From NCBI GenBank assembly GCA_014960805.1, contig CP063163.1:3187001-3251000 (forward strand): DNA of 64,000 nucleotides, written 5' to 3'. The notes beneath the pieces are model-generated. The model did no database searches. It saw nothing but the letters and a program-made list of their open reading frames with translations, and was not told the DNA's origin. Below, one piece after another: positions 35,904 through 45,820 of this stretch (the first letter of the stretch is position 1; every line of letters starts with the position of its first letter). The stretch comes from Cytobacillus suaedae (GTDB taxonomy: Bacteria > Bacillota > Bacilli > Bacillales > Bacillaceae_L). Made by a program: the position numbers and the translations under genes.

Positions 35904-35940
35904 TTTAACGGATTGTAAAGGTTTTGTAAATTCGTGTAGA
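35904..35940 (-). promoter_or_regulatory. PhoP-box array upstream of pstS
   Basis: On the minus strand four TT(T/A)ACA-like repeats follow one another at 10-11 bp: TCTACA (35935-35940), TTTACA (35925-35930), TTTACA (35914-35919) and GTTAAA (35904-35909). Direct repeats of TTAACA-type at one-turn spacing are the known PhoP binding pattern in Bacillus. TTTATATTA-like sequence closer to pstS could be the -10. Confidence 0.85.
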
Positions 35941-35976
35941 AATGTGTATCATTTTTTTATTTATGGGCATTAATTC

Positions 35977-36016
35977 AAAAAAAAATAGCACTATAGCTAT
36001 AAGAGCTATGTGCTAA
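35977..36016 (-). terminator. terminator after pbpA
   Basis: On the minus strand AGCACATAGCT pairs with AGCTATAGTGCT (one bulge), followed by nine T. It separates pbpA from the pst operon. Confidence 0.9.
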
Positions 36017-36039
36017 TAGTATTTATTTCTATTTTTTAT

Positions 36040-38208
36040 TTATTCGTCCCTACCTGAATTGTTTTCTTCCGGCCCATTTTCTGTTTTAGTAGATTGTTCA
36101 GTAGAATTAGTCTTAGTTCGATCTTTGCCCTTCAACTCAAAGTACTTATCAAGAATTCGTTTTCCAATAAAATTATTGATTGAATGTCTATCACTATAAT
36201 CAGCATAAGCAAATGGAACGACCACTGAAAACGCAACTTCAGGATTATCATGTGGAGCATAGCCGACTAAAGTTACATTATAAGCAGTGTATAGTTTCTT
36301 TTTTTCTCCAAACTTTCCTTCTAAATCATAATAGAAGGATTCAGCCGTACCTGTCTTACCAGCAGGCTTATAAGGTGCATTCCCAAAGTGGCCATATGCT
36401 GTTCCACCACTTTCTTGCATAACCTGCCTAAACCCTTCTTGTACACGATCTATTTGTTCAGTTGTCATGTCGACTCTGTTTAGTATAGTAGGTTGAAAAG
36501 GGGTAACGACAGGACCTAACTGTTCATGCTCCATGATTGGTTGGCGAATTTCTCGAACAATCTTCGGTTGCATCCTATATCCACCATTCGCAATTGTTGA
36601 TACATATTGTGCCATTTGTAATGGAGTATACGTATCATATTGTCCAATCGTTAAGTCTAATAAAAATCCAGGTAGACTTGTATTTTTACCAATGAAGCCA
36701 GTTGATTCACCCGGCAAGTCAATTCCAGTTTTTACACCTAATCCAAATTGACTAAAATAATTTCGTATCGTTGGAAATACCTCTTCGTCAAATGGAAGTG
36801 CCTTATTTGGTCGATAAGTAGCATTGGCAATGGCAATCCCAGTCTTAAACATATACACGTTTGAAGACTTTCGGAGTGCTGTTAAATCATCAATTAAACC
36901 CATTGTTGTTACTGATTTCTTTGGTTGACTCCCTTTAATATAAATCGGTTCGTCTCGTAGCCTTGTTCCAACCTGGAGCACACCTGTTTGATAACCTGTT
37001 AATACAGTTGCACCTTTTACAGCAGAACCCATTGTGTACGCAGCGTTCATATTACCTAAAGCGTAATCATCTAACTCAGGCTGTCCGTTTCTTACAACAT
37101 ACTTCTTCCCCGCCATAGTTAAAAGCTCACCAGTTTTTGGATCCATCATTACAACAAAAGCACTGTCCAGAAAATGAGTACCAGGCTTTTTCTTAGCAAT
37201 TAGTAGCTCTTCCTCTATAATTTTCTCTACTTCTCGCTGTAAGTCCATATCGATTGATAAAACTAAGTCTTTTCCTCGTTCACCTTCTGAAATGACTCTT
37301 GTCTCCAGAAGATTATTGCCTTTTGTTATATTTTCAATCTTTCCTTTTTGACCATGAAGAACCTCTTCATATTGCTCTTCTAGATAACTTTTCCCTACCC
37401 TATCATTTCTGTTATAACCACGGGCAAGAAAGAAATCTAGTTTTTCTCTAGGAAGCCCCTCTTCAGCAGTTGAAGTGGTACCAAGTATCGATCTTAGCAT
37501 AGAACCATATGAATACTCTCTTTCCCAGTCTGTTGTTGTATCAATCCCAGGCAGTTCTTCTAGATGTTCACTTACTACAGCATATTCTTCGTTTGAAACG
37601 TCCTGATTTTTTACAATCTGAGGTGTAAGAGAATAACCTTTATTTAGTTCCCTAAATATGGCTACAACCTCTAACTCTTGTTCTGATATTTGAGCAAGAT
37701 CTGCTTCGGTTATTCGATCCAACTGCCTTTGATATAGATCACTATTTGATAATTCTTTTTCATCTAGTAGCTTCAACTCTTCCTTCGTAATTAGAGCCTT
37801 TGCTTCTTCATGTCGAGTAATAAGCCAGTAATCTTTTATATCACGCTCGGTTAGCTTACTCGTATCCTTTTCAATATAAGTTGCAAGCTTTTCAGCAACT
37901 TCTACCATATCAATTGCTTTTGTCCCTTGAGCACGTGTATAGGTAATCGCATGTAGCGGTTCATTATCCACAATCACTCGTCCATAACGATCATAGATCT
38001 TACCTCGAGGTACAGGTGTACTCACCGTACTGTTTTCGGTCCGATCTACCTGCTTTTGATAATTTTCACCATGGACAATTTGTACAACACCTAAACGTAG
38101 GATTAAAGCAGAAAAAAGGATAAATACAAGGAAAAATAACATATTTAAACGAAAAGGAACATGTGACTTTTTCTTCTTCTTCATCATACCATCAACCTTT
38201 TTATTCAT
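36040..38208 (-). CDS. pbpA: class B penicillin-binding protein (PBP2A, cell-elongation transpeptidase)
   Basis: A peptidoglycan transpeptidase of 722 residues. It has a basic cytoplasmic head (KKKKKS), one membrane anchor (about 22-42), a dimerisation/pedestal domain from RGKIYDRYGRVI, and a C-terminal transpeptidase domain. The catalytic SxxK is in MGSAVKGAT, SxN is RKSSNVY and the KTG triad is AGKTGTAES. A long inserted helical region between about 90 and 230 is typical of this Bacillus class. The tail is hydrophilic (KTENGPEENN). The B. subtilis ortholog also lies directly upstream of pst. Confidence 0.94.
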   Translation of the reverse strand: MNKKVDGMMKKKKKSHVPFRLNMLFFLVFILFSALILRLGVVQIVHGENYQKQVDRTENSTVSTPVPRGKIYDRYGRVIVDNEPLHAITYTRAQGTKAIDMVEVAEKLATYIEKDTSKLTERDIKDYWLITRHEEAKALITKEELKLLDEKELSNSDLYQRQLDRITEADLAQISEQELEVVAIFRELNKGYSLTPQIVKNQDVSNEEYAVVSEHLEELPGIDTTTDWEREYSYGSMLRSILGTTSTAEEGLPREKLDFFLARGYNRNDRVGKSYLEEQYEEVLHGQKGKIENITKGNNLLETRVISEGERGKDLVLSIDMDLQREVEKIIEEELLIAKKKPGTHFLDSAFVVMMDPKTGELLTMAGKKYVVRNGQPELDDYALGNMNAAYTMGSAVKGATVLTGYQTGVLQVGTRLRDEPIYIKGSQPKKSVTTMGLIDDLTALRKSSNVYMFKTGIAIANATYRPNKALPFDEEVFPTIRNYFSQFGLGVKTGIDLPGESTGFIGKNTSLPGFLLDLTIGQYDTYTPLQMAQYVSTIANGGYRMQPKIVREIRQPIMEHEQLGPVVTPFQPTILNRVDMTTEQIDRVQEGFRQVMQESGGTAYGHFGNAPYKPAGKTGTAESFYYDLEGKFGEKKKLYTAYNVTLVGYAPHDNPEVAFSVVVPFAYADYSDRHSINNFIGKRILDKYFELKGKDRTKTNSTEQSTKTENGPEENNSGRDE

Positions 38209-38220
38209 TTAAGAACAGAA

Positions 38221-38245
38221 AAAGACACCTAAAGGCGGTGCCTTA
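38221..38245 (-). terminator. terminator after yqgE
   Basis: On the minus strand GGCACC and GGTGTC form a short stem with a loop of about 8 nt and then TTTTTCT. Modest stem, but in the right place between yqgE and pbpA. Confidence 0.65.
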
Positions 38246-38322
38246 CTTATTATTTATTCTATAAGAAATTCCTTGGTTTTACCACTGTGAAGATAGAATC
38301 ATTTTATGGGAATTTTTTTTAC

Positions 38323-39618
38323 TTAACTAGTTGCTCCGCCTTCCCCTTCAACTAATTTTCGGTTGGATGGTGATTCTAACCCTGTTTCTTCGTTTGCTTC
38401 CTCTGGATCATGGATTTTTACTTTTCTAATGAATAAATAAATGACCGCATGACCAGCTCCAATAATTGCTAGTAAGACAGGAATACTTTTTTTCTCGTCA
38501 AAGAAAGAAACAGCAATTAGAAATAAAAGAATAGAGACTATCCTACCAGAATTCAGAAATAATTCGCGAACTACGATATATTCGATTCTCATTTTTGCAG
38601 CATTCCAACCTTTACCGATTACATCATAGGTTAATGAAATATACGGAACCAAAAGAGTAGGGTAAGCAATAGCAATGACTACAGCGTAAATTAATAATCG
38701 AGCGTACGTTACATCAAACAAGATAATATAAATCGCAGCATATAAAAGTAATCCTCCAAGGAGAATTGCCTTTTTTCGATACTTTTTCTTGATTAAGCGT
38801 GTAACAATGAAATACGAGACAAACGAGACAGCAGCATTGACTAAGCCAAATTTACCTAGAGCTAGTTCACTATTGGTTGTAATAAAGACCAATACTGATA
38901 TAACAAAGATGAATGTGCCTTCCCTTAACCCCTGGAAAAAATGAGCATTTGTTACAAGCTTCCAGTTAATATTATTTTTTCTTTCTTGAAGGATTCGTCT
39001 AAATAAGAAATCTCCTTCAGCCTTTCTCCTTTTTATAAAAAAGCTAAGGACAACAGCACCAGTAAAGAGTGCTAGTGAAATTGTGAAAATAACTGTATAG
39101 CCAGTGAATTTTTCCATCGTTGAAATAATGTAGCCAGCAACAATGGGTCCAATCATACCTGCAGATGATCCTAATATCCCTAAAAAGCCATTAAAAAAGT
39201 CCCTGGTTTCTGGCTCTGTAATTTCAAAGGTAAGCACATTAAAGGCGAGCCAGTAAAACCCATATCCTATACCAAGTGACGCTCCTAGCAATACTAAATA
39301 CTCAGAGGCATTTTCACCAATTATAAGGACGGTTATAAAGAAAATGGCTAAAAAGGTTACACCTAGCCTTAATACAATGACTCTGTCTATTTTTTTCGCG
39401 AACCTTCCAGCTAGCATAAAGGCGAGAGGTTGCAAAACAACAATGGATAAGTTGTATAGTCCTATGTCAAAAAATTCTCCAGATTGTTTCCACAAGTAAA
39501 CATTAACAAAGGTGTTTGAAAGCGAGATGCTTAGTGCATACAATCCACCAATTAATAAAAGCAATATTAGATCTTTATTAATTTCATTATTTCCTGATAG
39601 TTTTTTCAAACCAAACAT
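38323..39618 (-). CDS. yqgE: MFS transporter YqgE
   Basis: A 431-residue membrane transporter of the major facilitator superfamily with about twelve hydrophobic helices. The MFS loop 2-3 motif is recognisable as AGRFAKKIDRVIVLRLG. The start at 39618 (MFGLKKLSG) follows GGGGAG; the longer frame adds a non-homologous head. Substrate unknown. The order sodA-yqgE-pbpA-pst is conserved with B. subtilis. Confidence 0.88.
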   Translation of the reverse strand: MFGLKKLSGNNEINKDLILLLLIGGLYALSISLSNTFVNVYLWKQSGEFFDIGLYNLSIVVLQPLAFMLAGRFAKKIDRVIVLRLGVTFLAIFFITVLIIGENASEYLVLLGASLGIGYGFYWLAFNVLTFEITEPETRDFFNGFLGILGSSAGMIGPIVAGYIISTMEKFTGYTVIFTISLALFTGAVVLSFFIKRRKAEGDFLFRRILQERKNNINWKLVTNAHFFQGLREGTFIFVISVLVFITTNSELALGKFGLVNAAVSFVSYFIVTRLIKKKYRKKAILLGGLLLYAAIYIILFDVTYARLLIYAVVIAIAYPTLLVPYISLTYDVIGKGWNAAKMRIEYIVVRELFLNSGRIVSILLFLIAVSFFDEKKSIPVLLAIIGAGHAVIYLFIRKVKIHDPEEANEETGLESPSNRKLVEGEGGATS

Positions 39619-39701
39619 AGCCGACTCCCCTTCTCTGTCTAATCTGTAGTTTACCAAAAAGCTTTGACAGATATTCGGAAATAGGGAAATTAAACAAAAA
39701 C

Positions 39702-39743
39702 AAAACAAGCTAATGTGGATATTTCCACACTAGCTTGTTTTCA
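39702..39743. terminator. terminator after sodA
   Basis: Stem AAAACAAGCTA(A)TGTGG / CCACACTAGCTTGTTTT with one mismatch and a 5-nt loop. T-runs on both strands; it serves sodA on the minus strand. Confidence 0.93.
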
Positions 39744-39754
39744 AATTGGTGCTA

Positions 39755-40363
39755 TTATTTTGCAGCGTTGTAACGCTTAGTCACTTCATCCCAGTTTACA
39801 ACATTGAAGAATGCTGCAACATAATCAGGACGACGGTTTTGATAGTTTAAGTAGTAAGCATGCTCCCACACGTCAACACCAAGTACAGGTGTTTTACCTT
39901 CCATTAATGGAGAGTCTTGGTTTGGTGTGCTAGTTACTTCTAATTCACCATTGTTAACTACTAGCCAAGCCCAACCTGAACCGAAACGAGTAGCAGCAGC
40001 TTTTGCGAATTCTTCTTTAAATGAAGCAAAGCTTCCGAATTTGTTGTTGATTGCGTCTGCTAATTCACCTGTAGGTTCACCGCCACCGTTTGGAGAAAGA
40101 ATGGTCCAGAAAAGACTGTGGTTAGCGTGCCCTCCACCATTGTTACGTACAGCTGTACGTGCTGCTTCAGGAACTGCATCAAGGTTTGAGATTAGATCTT
40201 CAATGCTTTTGCTTAGAAGCTCTTCGTTACCTTCTAGTGCTGCGTTCACATTTGTAATGTATGTATTGTGGTGTTTTGTGTGGTGAATATTCATTGTTTC
40301 TTTGTCAATGTGTGGTTCTAATGCATCATATGCATATGGTAATTGTGGTAATTCAAATGCCAT
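39755..40363 (-). CDS. sodA: superoxide dismutase (Mn/Fe type)
   Basis: Converts superoxide to hydrogen peroxide and oxygen in the cytoplasm. The 202 residues carry the four metal ligands in their usual contexts: MNIHHTKHH (first His), [13 protein letters not shown] (second His), DVWEHAYYL (Asp and His). GGG and the WAW segment fit manganese enzymes. The start at 40363 ([18 protein letters not shown]) follows AAGGAGG; the upstream frame is not homologous. Confidence 0.97.
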   Translation of the reverse strand: MAFELPQLPYAYDALEPHIDKETMNIHHTKHHNTYITNVNAALEGNEELLSKSIEDLISNLDAVPEAARTAVRNNGGGHANHSLFWTILSPNGGGEPTGELADAINNKFGSFASFKEEFAKAAATRFGSGWAWLVVNNGELEVTSTPNQDSPLMEGKTPVLGVDVWEHAYYLNYQNRRPDYVAAFFNVVNWDEVTKRYNAAK

Positions 40364-40730
40364 AATAAATTCCTCCTTGGATATAGTTAATTTTTTAGTA
40401 AACATCATGAGACACATATACATGCTTCATATGTTTGTTACCTCTTACATTATCAAAACTGCCATAAAATATCAATTAATTAGCTCTCAACATAACTATA
40501 GTAACCTTTACTTCTTAAATTATACTTTATGCCTTATTTCACAGTGGCTTATTAAAAAAGGACCGTTGTCATACCCTTTGAAACTTGTCCGTTCCTTTTC
40601 GCTGCAGGCACTTGCTTTCCGCGGGGAGGGATGCGAGCCTCCTCGGTGCCATGCACCTGTGGGGTCTCGCACTTCCCTCACTTCCCGCAGGAGTCAAGTG
40701 CCTTCCGCTCCAATCCACTCTGTGTCTGTA
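40364..40730. other. gene-free gap between sodA and yqgC, mostly occupied by a repeat
   Basis: The first 220 bp are the sodA promoter region and AT-rich sequence. The rest is the full-length structured repeat at 40587-40724, which ends 7 bp before the yqgC stop codon. Open frames across this repeat are not genes. Confidence 0.7.
40587..40724. repeat. structured dispersed repeat, full copy A
   Basis: About 137 bp, GC-rich compared with its surroundings. Nested arms pair: AGGCACTTG (40606-40614) with CAAGTGCCT (40695-40703); GCGGG (40621-40625) with CCCGC (40684-40688); TGCGAG (40632-40637) with CTCGCA (40666-40671); GGTGC (40645-40649) with GCACC (40653-40657) around a CAT loop. About 80% identical to copy B at 55523-55660. 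No reading frame or transposase. Confidence 0.9.
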
Positions 40731-41213
40731 TCACAGAACAATCACTAGGAAATATCCAATCATAATTGCCTGTATAATTCCTTTTGTAATGACTCCACTT
40801 AAGAAGCCTAGTAATGAACCAACACCGATTTTGACTGCTTTTTTGAATTCTGTTTTATGTACGATCAGTTCTCCAATGATGGCTCCTGCGAATGGGCCAA
40901 TGATAATTCCTGCTACAGGTATTACAAAAGGTCCAACTAATAATCCAATTGTACTGCCCCATATGGCTGCTTTGCTTCCTCCAAATTTCTTTACTCCAAG
41001 TAAGTTCGTTAAATAATCAGCAGCTAGGAGTAAGACAAAGAATAGTATTTGAATCATCCAAAAGAGAATTGAAAATTGTTCAAATCCATAAGCAAATCCA
41101 TATATTGCTATACCTAGAGCAATAAATACGACGCTTGGAATGATTGGATAAACTAGTCCGATAAATGAGATGACAAAGCATACAATGATTAAGCTCCAAA
41201 ATAAAATATCCAT
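40731..41213 (-). CDS. yqgC: DUF456 family membrane protein
   Basis: A 160-residue protein with about five hydrophobic segments and glycine-rich loops ([22 protein letters not shown]), the DUF456 signature. The start at 41213 (MDILFW) follows AAGGAGAG. It matches YqgC of B. subtilis, encoded beside sodA. The structured repeat has inserted immediately behind its stop codon. Function unknown. Confidence 0.88.
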   Translation of the reverse strand: MDILFWSLIIVCFVISFIGLVYPIIPSVVFIALGIAIYGFAYGFEQFSILFWMIQILFFVLLLAADYLTNLLGVKKFGGSKAAIWGSTIGLLVGPFVIPVAGIIIGPFAGAIIGELIVHKTEFKKAVKIGVGSLLGFLSGVITKGIIQAIMIGYFLVIVL

Positions 41214-41294
41214 AGTTCTCTCCTTAATATGAAAAAGTGCAAGGGCTCTATTCCCTTGCACTCTATTATATAGTAAATATTTTCTATTTTCACA

Positions 41295-42932
41295 TTACAA
41301 GTGACGCTCACCAAGAACAGCTTCTGCGATATTAACCGCATGGTCGCCAATTCTTTCAAGGTTACTGATAATATCAACGAACACAATTCCAGCTTGTGCA
41401 GAACATTTCCCTTCAGTTAAACGAAGGATATGCTTTTTGCGTAAAAAGCGTTCCATACTATCAATTTGCTCTTCTTTTTTCACGACTTCAATTGCGGCTG
41501 TTGTATCGTGATTTTCTAATGCCTTAAACGCTTCATTTAAAGTAGAAATTGTTAATGCAAACATTTCATCTAAGTCTTCTATAGCTCCATCAGTCAGCTT
41601 TACTTTATTCGTGACTTGATAATCAACAAGTTCAATAATATTTTCAAAATGGTCTCCAACTCGTTCAATATCACGTACCGTATCTACTAATGCAGAATGA
41701 AGTGTCGATTCAGATTCAGACATTGAGCTAGATGAAAGCTTAATTAAATAATCCGTTATCTTTCTGTCTAAATTATTAATCGCATCTTCAAGTTGTAATG
41801 CAACATCCGCATGCTTTTGTTGTTGTGTTTTTAAGAAGTTATGTGACTCTTCAAGACCTGTAACTGCAAATTTACCCATTCGAACAATTTCTTCTCTTGC
41901 TTGACCAATCGCAATAGAAGGAGATTGTTCAATAAACACAGGATCTAAATGCTTTGCTTTATATTCAACAATCGAATCCTCGCCTGGAATAATTTTTGTA
42001 ACTAAATATGCTAAGAAAGCGATAAATGGAAATTGTATAATAACATTGGTTACGTTAAATGTTCCGTGCGCAAATGCTATTGTCATTTCTGGATTTAAAT
42101 TTAATGTACCTTGGAACCAAACAATTAATTTAGTGAATAATGGTAATATCAATAGGAAAATAGCTGTTCCTAATAAGTTAAAAATAACATGCGTTAAAGC
42201 TGCACGTTTGGCAGCTACTGAAGCTCCAATTGCGGCTAAAACTGCAGTAATCGTTGTACCAATGTTATCTCCAAAAAGAACTGGCAATGCAGCATTAAGA
42301 GTAACTAAACCTTCACCGAATAATTCCTGAAGTATACCGATTGTTGCACTGGAACTTTGAACAATGACAGTAAAGACTGTACCAATAACAACCCCTAAGA
42401 TTGGATTTGAACTCATACTTACAGTTAGATCATGAAAAGCTTCGAATGATCGTAATGGTTTCATTCCATCACCCATCATTTCAAGTCCTAAGAATAAAGC
42501 ACCGAATCCAAATACAATTTGTCCAAAATGATGAATTCTTTTACTTTTGAAAAAGAATAGTAAAAGTGCACCTACGGCGATGATAGGTAGAGCGTAATCT
42601 GTTATTTTAATACCGATTATAAATGCTGTTATCGTTGTACCGATATTAGCACCCATAATTACTCCAATAGCTTGTCTTAAATTCATAAACCCTGCACTAA
42701 CTAGACCTACAGTTATGACTGTAGTACCACTACTGGTTTGCAAAAGTACGGTTACTAATATACCTGCCAGTACACCCATGAATGGGTTTGTTGTATACCG
42801 ATCTAAGATATCTCTTAGTTTGTCACCAGCAGACTTTTGTAGACCATCACCCATGTATTTTATTCCAAATAGAAATATACCTAGTCCACCAATAAATTCA
42901 AATATCATCTTTTGAACATCTAGTTCCAACAC
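41295..42932 (-). CDS. NptA-type Na/phosphate cotransporter with PhoU-like domain
   Basis: A 545-residue protein. The N-terminal ~310 residues hold two Na/Pi-cotransport repeats with QTSSGTTV and QSSSAT glutamine-serine motifs and GANIGTT/GDNIGTT loops. The C-terminal ~200 residues form a PhoU-like helical domain (VRDIERVGDHFENI, NLERIGDHAVNIAE). The family imports phosphate with sodium. It lies about 5 kb from the pst operon but in its own unit. I see no PhoP-box array just upstream. Confidence 0.9.
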   Translation of the reverse strand: MLELDVQKMIFEFIGGLGIFLFGIKYMGDGLQKSAGDKLRDILDRYTTNPFMGVLAGILVTVLLQTSSGTTVITVGLVSAGFMNLRQAIGVIMGANIGTTITAFIIGIKITDYALPIIAVGALLLFFFKSKRIHHFGQIVFGFGALFLGLEMMGDGMKPLRSFEAFHDLTVSMSSNPILGVVIGTVFTVIVQSSSATIGILQELFGEGLVTLNAALPVLFGDNIGTTITAVLAAIGASVAAKRAALTHVIFNLLGTAIFLLILPLFTKLIVWFQGTLNLNPEMTIAFAHGTFNVTNVIIQFPFIAFLAYLVTKIIPGEDSIVEYKAKHLDPVFIEQSPSIAIGQAREEIVRMGKFAVTGLEESHNFLKTQQQKHADVALQLEDAINNLDRKITDYLIKLSSSSMSESESTLHSALVDTVRDIERVGDHFENIIELVDYQVTNKVKLTDGAIEDLDEMFALTISTLNEAFKALENHDTTAAIEVVKKEEQIDSMERFLRKKHILRLTEGKCSAQAGIVFVDIISNLERIGDHAVNIAEAVLGERHL

Positions 42933-43132
42933 TTTTCAACCCCTAAATAAAAAATAAGTTCGACAAGAAATTACAAACCCTCTCAAATGTTAACTTAAAG
43001 TAAATTTATTGTAAAGATTTTATTAACATAATTTGAACATTTTTCACAAGCTATATAAAATTGATTCTTTTATTGTTAAATTCGGGTCTCCTCGTTAAAA
43101 TAATGTTGAGAGTACTTAAAGGATGTGTATTT

Positions 43133-43906
43133 ATGTCAATTTTTAAACAATTCTATAAAAGCTTATATTCACCCAAGGACATAGCTTCTTTCAGGTTTCA
43201 AGGGATTGGAAAAACGATTTTGTTTGTTTTTGTTTTATCCCTTATTTCCCTGCTTCCAACTGCTTACCTCATTTCAACTGACGTTTCAACTACTGTTAGT
43301 AATTTCGAGGAACTGCTTTCAGAAGATCTACCTGAATTTAAAATTGAAAATGGTGTACTAGATTCTGAGTATAAAGAACCATATATTATTGAAAATAATA
43401 ACTTTACCTTTATTTTAGATAGTAGTGGTGAATTAACCGAAGAAGATGTCGAAAGGTACAAGGATAGTCTTATTCTATTGAAAAATAAAGTATTACTCGT
43501 AACTGATATCAATGTTCAAACCTTTGATTACGCCCTTGTTGAGGGTATGCCAATTACTAGTAAGGAACTTGTTAGCTTTTTCAATACATTTAAAACCGCA
43601 TTACCTATTGTCATCCCTGTTATTTTGCTTATCTTTTTTATTATGGTAAGTGGATTGAAATTTATCGAAGTCACTTTCATTGCACTTATTGGGTTGATTT
43701 TGAATAACATCGTAAAGCTTAATTTACGATTCCGACACACTTGGGTTATGGCCGCTTATAGTGTTACCATCCCTACCGTTTTCTTTACAATAATGGAAGC
43801 CCTAAGAATACAAGTAATTATGGGTGCTTTCTTAAACTGGTTTGTTGCTGTTATTGTTCTATACCTTTCAATGAAAGAAATTCTTACCAAAAAGAATAAA
43901 TCATAA
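43133..43906 (+). CDS. yqgB: DUF1189 family membrane protein
   Basis: A 257-residue protein: a short cytoplasmic start (MSIFKQFYKSLYSPKDIA), a membrane helix, an extracellular domain of about 120 residues, then four closely spaced membrane helices. The start motif and topology are those of DUF1189 proteins such as YqgB. The ATG at 43133 fits the family; the longer frame does not. Divergent from the NptA-type gene. Function unknown. Confidence 0.85.
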   Translation: MSIFKQFYKSLYSPKDIASFRFQGIGKTILFVFVLSLISLLPTAYLISTDVSTTVSNFEELLSEDLPEFKIENGVLDSEYKEPYIIENNNFTFILDSSGELTEEDVERYKDSLILLKNKVLLVTDINVQTFDYALVEGMPITSKELVSFFNTFKTALPIVIPVILLIFFIMVSGLKFIEVTFIALIGLILNNIVKLNLRFRHTWVMAAYSVTIPTVFFTIMEALRIQVIMGAFLNWFVAVIVLYLSMKEILTKKNKS

Positions 43907-43987
43907 ACAGAATATGAAATTTTTTAGTCATTTCTTTCAATGGACAAGCATATGCATAACTAAGCTTGTCCATTGGAGGTTTTTTTA

Positions 43988-44320
43988 ATGAAAAAATTTA
44001 TTGGCGTACTACTAGCATTATTTTTATTATATATTGTGTATCATGATGTAACACAAGGAACATTACCATCCATGAAGGAGCAACCAGTCGCAGCTGCAGA
44101 GCAAGTATCACAACCTGTTGAAAGCCAGAAGATTCCTTTTCAAACCGTAACAATCAAAGCAGGAGATACTGTTCTCTCTCTTACCGAATCACTATCAAAC
44201 GTTAATGTTTCCATAGAAAAGATAATCGCTGACTTTGAAAACCTAAACCCAAAAGCCACTGCAAACTCAATTATTATTGGAAGAGAATATAAAATTCCTG
44301 TTTATTCAAAGGGAGAATGA
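43988..44320 (+). CDS. yqgA: LysM-like exported protein YqgA
   Basis: A 110-residue protein with an N-terminal signal anchor, a short linker (PVAAAEQVSQPVESQ) and a C-terminal LysM-like domain (TIKAGDTVLSLTESL...IIIGREYKIPVY). Start ATG at 43988 with GGAGG upstream; the in-frame TTG at 43973 overlaps that site. Likely binds cell wall. YqgA of B. subtilis in this position is a wall-associated protein. Confidence 0.8.
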   Translation: MKKFIGVLLALFLLYIVYHDVTQGTLPSMKEQPVAAAEQVSQPVESQKIPFQTVTIKAGDTVLSLTESLSNVNVSIEKIIADFENLNPKATANSIIIGREYKIPVYSKGE

Positions 44321-44421
44321 TTCTTCCTTGTCAATGCTTATAAACCACTGGTACAATAAAAAGTGAAATAATAACAATTTATAAAATGTTAAAGTATCTA
44401 TATTCGAAGGAGCGATTTTTC

Positions 44422-45522
44422 TTGACTGAAATAATCCATCGTACGAAAACCCGTCCTATTAAAGTCGGTAACTTAACAATAGGTGGAAATAATGAAGTTG
44501 TCATTCAAAGTATGACGACTACTAAAACACATGATGTTGAAGCAACTGTTGCTGAAATAAAAAGACTTGAAGAAGCTGGATGTCAAGTTGTCCGTGTTGC
44601 ATGTCCTGATGAACGTGCTGCAAATGCGATCTCTGAGATCAAGAAAAGAATTAATATCCCACTAGTTGTTGACATCCACTTTGATTATAAATTAGCTCTA
44701 AAAGCCATTGAAGGTGGAGCAGATAAAATTAGGATAAACCCAGGAAACATTGGGCGTAGGGAAAAGGTTGAAGCTGTCGTAAAGGCAGCAAAGGAAAAAG
44801 GCATTCCTATTCGAATTGGGGTAAATGCCGGGTCGCTTGAAAAACGAATCATTGATAAATATGGGTATCCTACTGCAGATGGTATGGTTGAAAGTGCCCT
44901 ACATCACATTAAAATTCTAGAAGACCTTGAGTTTTATAATATAATCGTATCAATGAAAGCGTCTGATGTAAATTTAGCGATTGAGGCATATGAAAAAGCT
45001 GCCAAAGCCTTTGATTACCCGCTCCACTTAGGAATCACTGAATCAGGTACACTTTTTTCAGGAACTGTAAAAAGTGCTGCTGGATTAGGTGCGATCTTAA
45101 GTAAAGGGATTGGTAATACAGTCCGAATTTCATTAAGTGCTGATCCTGTTGAAGAAGTAAAAGTGGCAAGAGAATTATTAAAAGCATTCGGGTTATCCTC
45201 CAATGCAGCTACACTTATTTCGTGCCCTACTTGTGGCCGTATCGAAATTGATCTTATTAGTATAGCTAATGAGGTTGAAGACTACATTTCAACGATAAAA
45301 GCTCCAATTAAAGTTGCGGTATTAGGGTGTGCTGTAAATGGCCCTGGTGAAGCGAGAGAAGCTGACATCGGAATTGCTGGCGCTCGTGGTGAAGGTTTAT
45401 TATTTAGACATGGTAAAATAGTCCGTAAAGTTCCAGAAGCAACAATGGTAGAAGAATTGAAAAAAGAAATAGATGCCATTGCTGAGGAATACTTTGCAAA
45501 AAAGGCTCAAGAGCAGGTATAA
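44422..45522 (+). CDS. ispG: 4-hydroxy-3-methylbut-2-en-1-yl diphosphate synthase
   Basis: Penultimate enzyme of the MEP isoprenoid pathway; turns MEcPP into HMBPP using a 4Fe-4S cluster and flavodoxin/ferredoxin. The 366 residues are almost identical in pattern to B. subtilis IspG, with cluster cysteines in ISCPTCGR and [11 protein letters not shown]. The start is TTG at 44422 ([15 protein letters not shown]), with AAGGAG about 10 nt upstream; the ATG at 44386 would add an unrelated head. The next enzyme, ispH, is 9 kb away. Confidence 0.97.
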   Translation: MTEIIHRTKTRPIKVGNLTIGGNNEVVIQSMTTTKTHDVEATVAEIKRLEEAGCQVVRVACPDERAANAISEIKKRINIPLVVDIHFDYKLALKAIEGGADKIRINPGNIGRREKVEAVVKAAKEKGIPIRIGVNAGSLEKRIIDKYGYPTADGMVESALHHIKILEDLEFYNIIVSMKASDVNLAIEAYEKAAKAFDYPLHLGITESGTLFSGTVKSAAGLGAILSKGIGNTVRISLSADPVEEVKVARELLKAFGLSSNAATLISCPTCGRIEIDLISIANEVEDYISTIKAPIKVAVLGCAVNGPGEAREADIGIAGARGEGLLFRHGKIVRKVPEATMVEELKKEIDAIAEEYFAKKAQEQV

Positions 45523-45533
45523 ATTAAAGTTTT

Positions 45534-45568
45534 AAAAAAGGCTGAGGAATATTCTTCAGCCTTTTTAG
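45534..45568 (+). terminator. terminator after ispG
   Basis: Stem AAAAAGGCTGA(G)GAAT / ATTC(T)TCAGCCTTTTT. The A-run on the left also lets it end the convergent minus-strand gene. Confidence 0.92.
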
Positions 45569-45792
45569 TCATTATCATTATTGATTTGAATTGCAGGTGT
45601 GTTGTTATAAATATAAGTTGGCGGAAGGTCATTAGGGTGGACCTCTCGATCATGGTCTTTATAAAATTGATTGTTGATCTTCAAATTTGCTTCTTCTGTT
45701 TTACTAAATGTATCCTGACTTGGCCGCGGCATGTCTTCTAAGTATTGATTAATTTTCAAATTTGCATTTTCAGTATTATTTGCCTGATCCAT
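45565..45792 (-). CDS. small hydrophilic protein with a repeated NLKIN motif
   Basis: A 75-residue, asparagine-rich protein without hydrophobic segments. The motif E(N)ANLKINQ...EEANLKINNQF occurs twice, about 27 residues apart, and the tail is NDLPPTYIYNNTPAIQINNDND. GAGGTG lies upstream of the ATG at 45792. Small Asn-rich proteins of this kind in Bacilli are often spore-specific, but I have no direct evidence here. No family recognised. Confidence 0.6.
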   Translation of the reverse strand: MDQANNTENANLKINQYLEDMPRPSQDTFSKTEEANLKINNQFYKDHDREVHPNDLPPTYIYNNTPAIQINNDND

Positions 45793-45820
45793 TTTTAAAC
45801 ACCTCACCTTAGATTAAATT

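Noticed and set aside
40302-41016. Overlapping plus-strand open frames of 143-148 residues across the structured repeat
   Set aside because: They are by-products of the GC-rich repeat and of the antisense of sodA and yqgC; the better-supported genes are on the minus strand.
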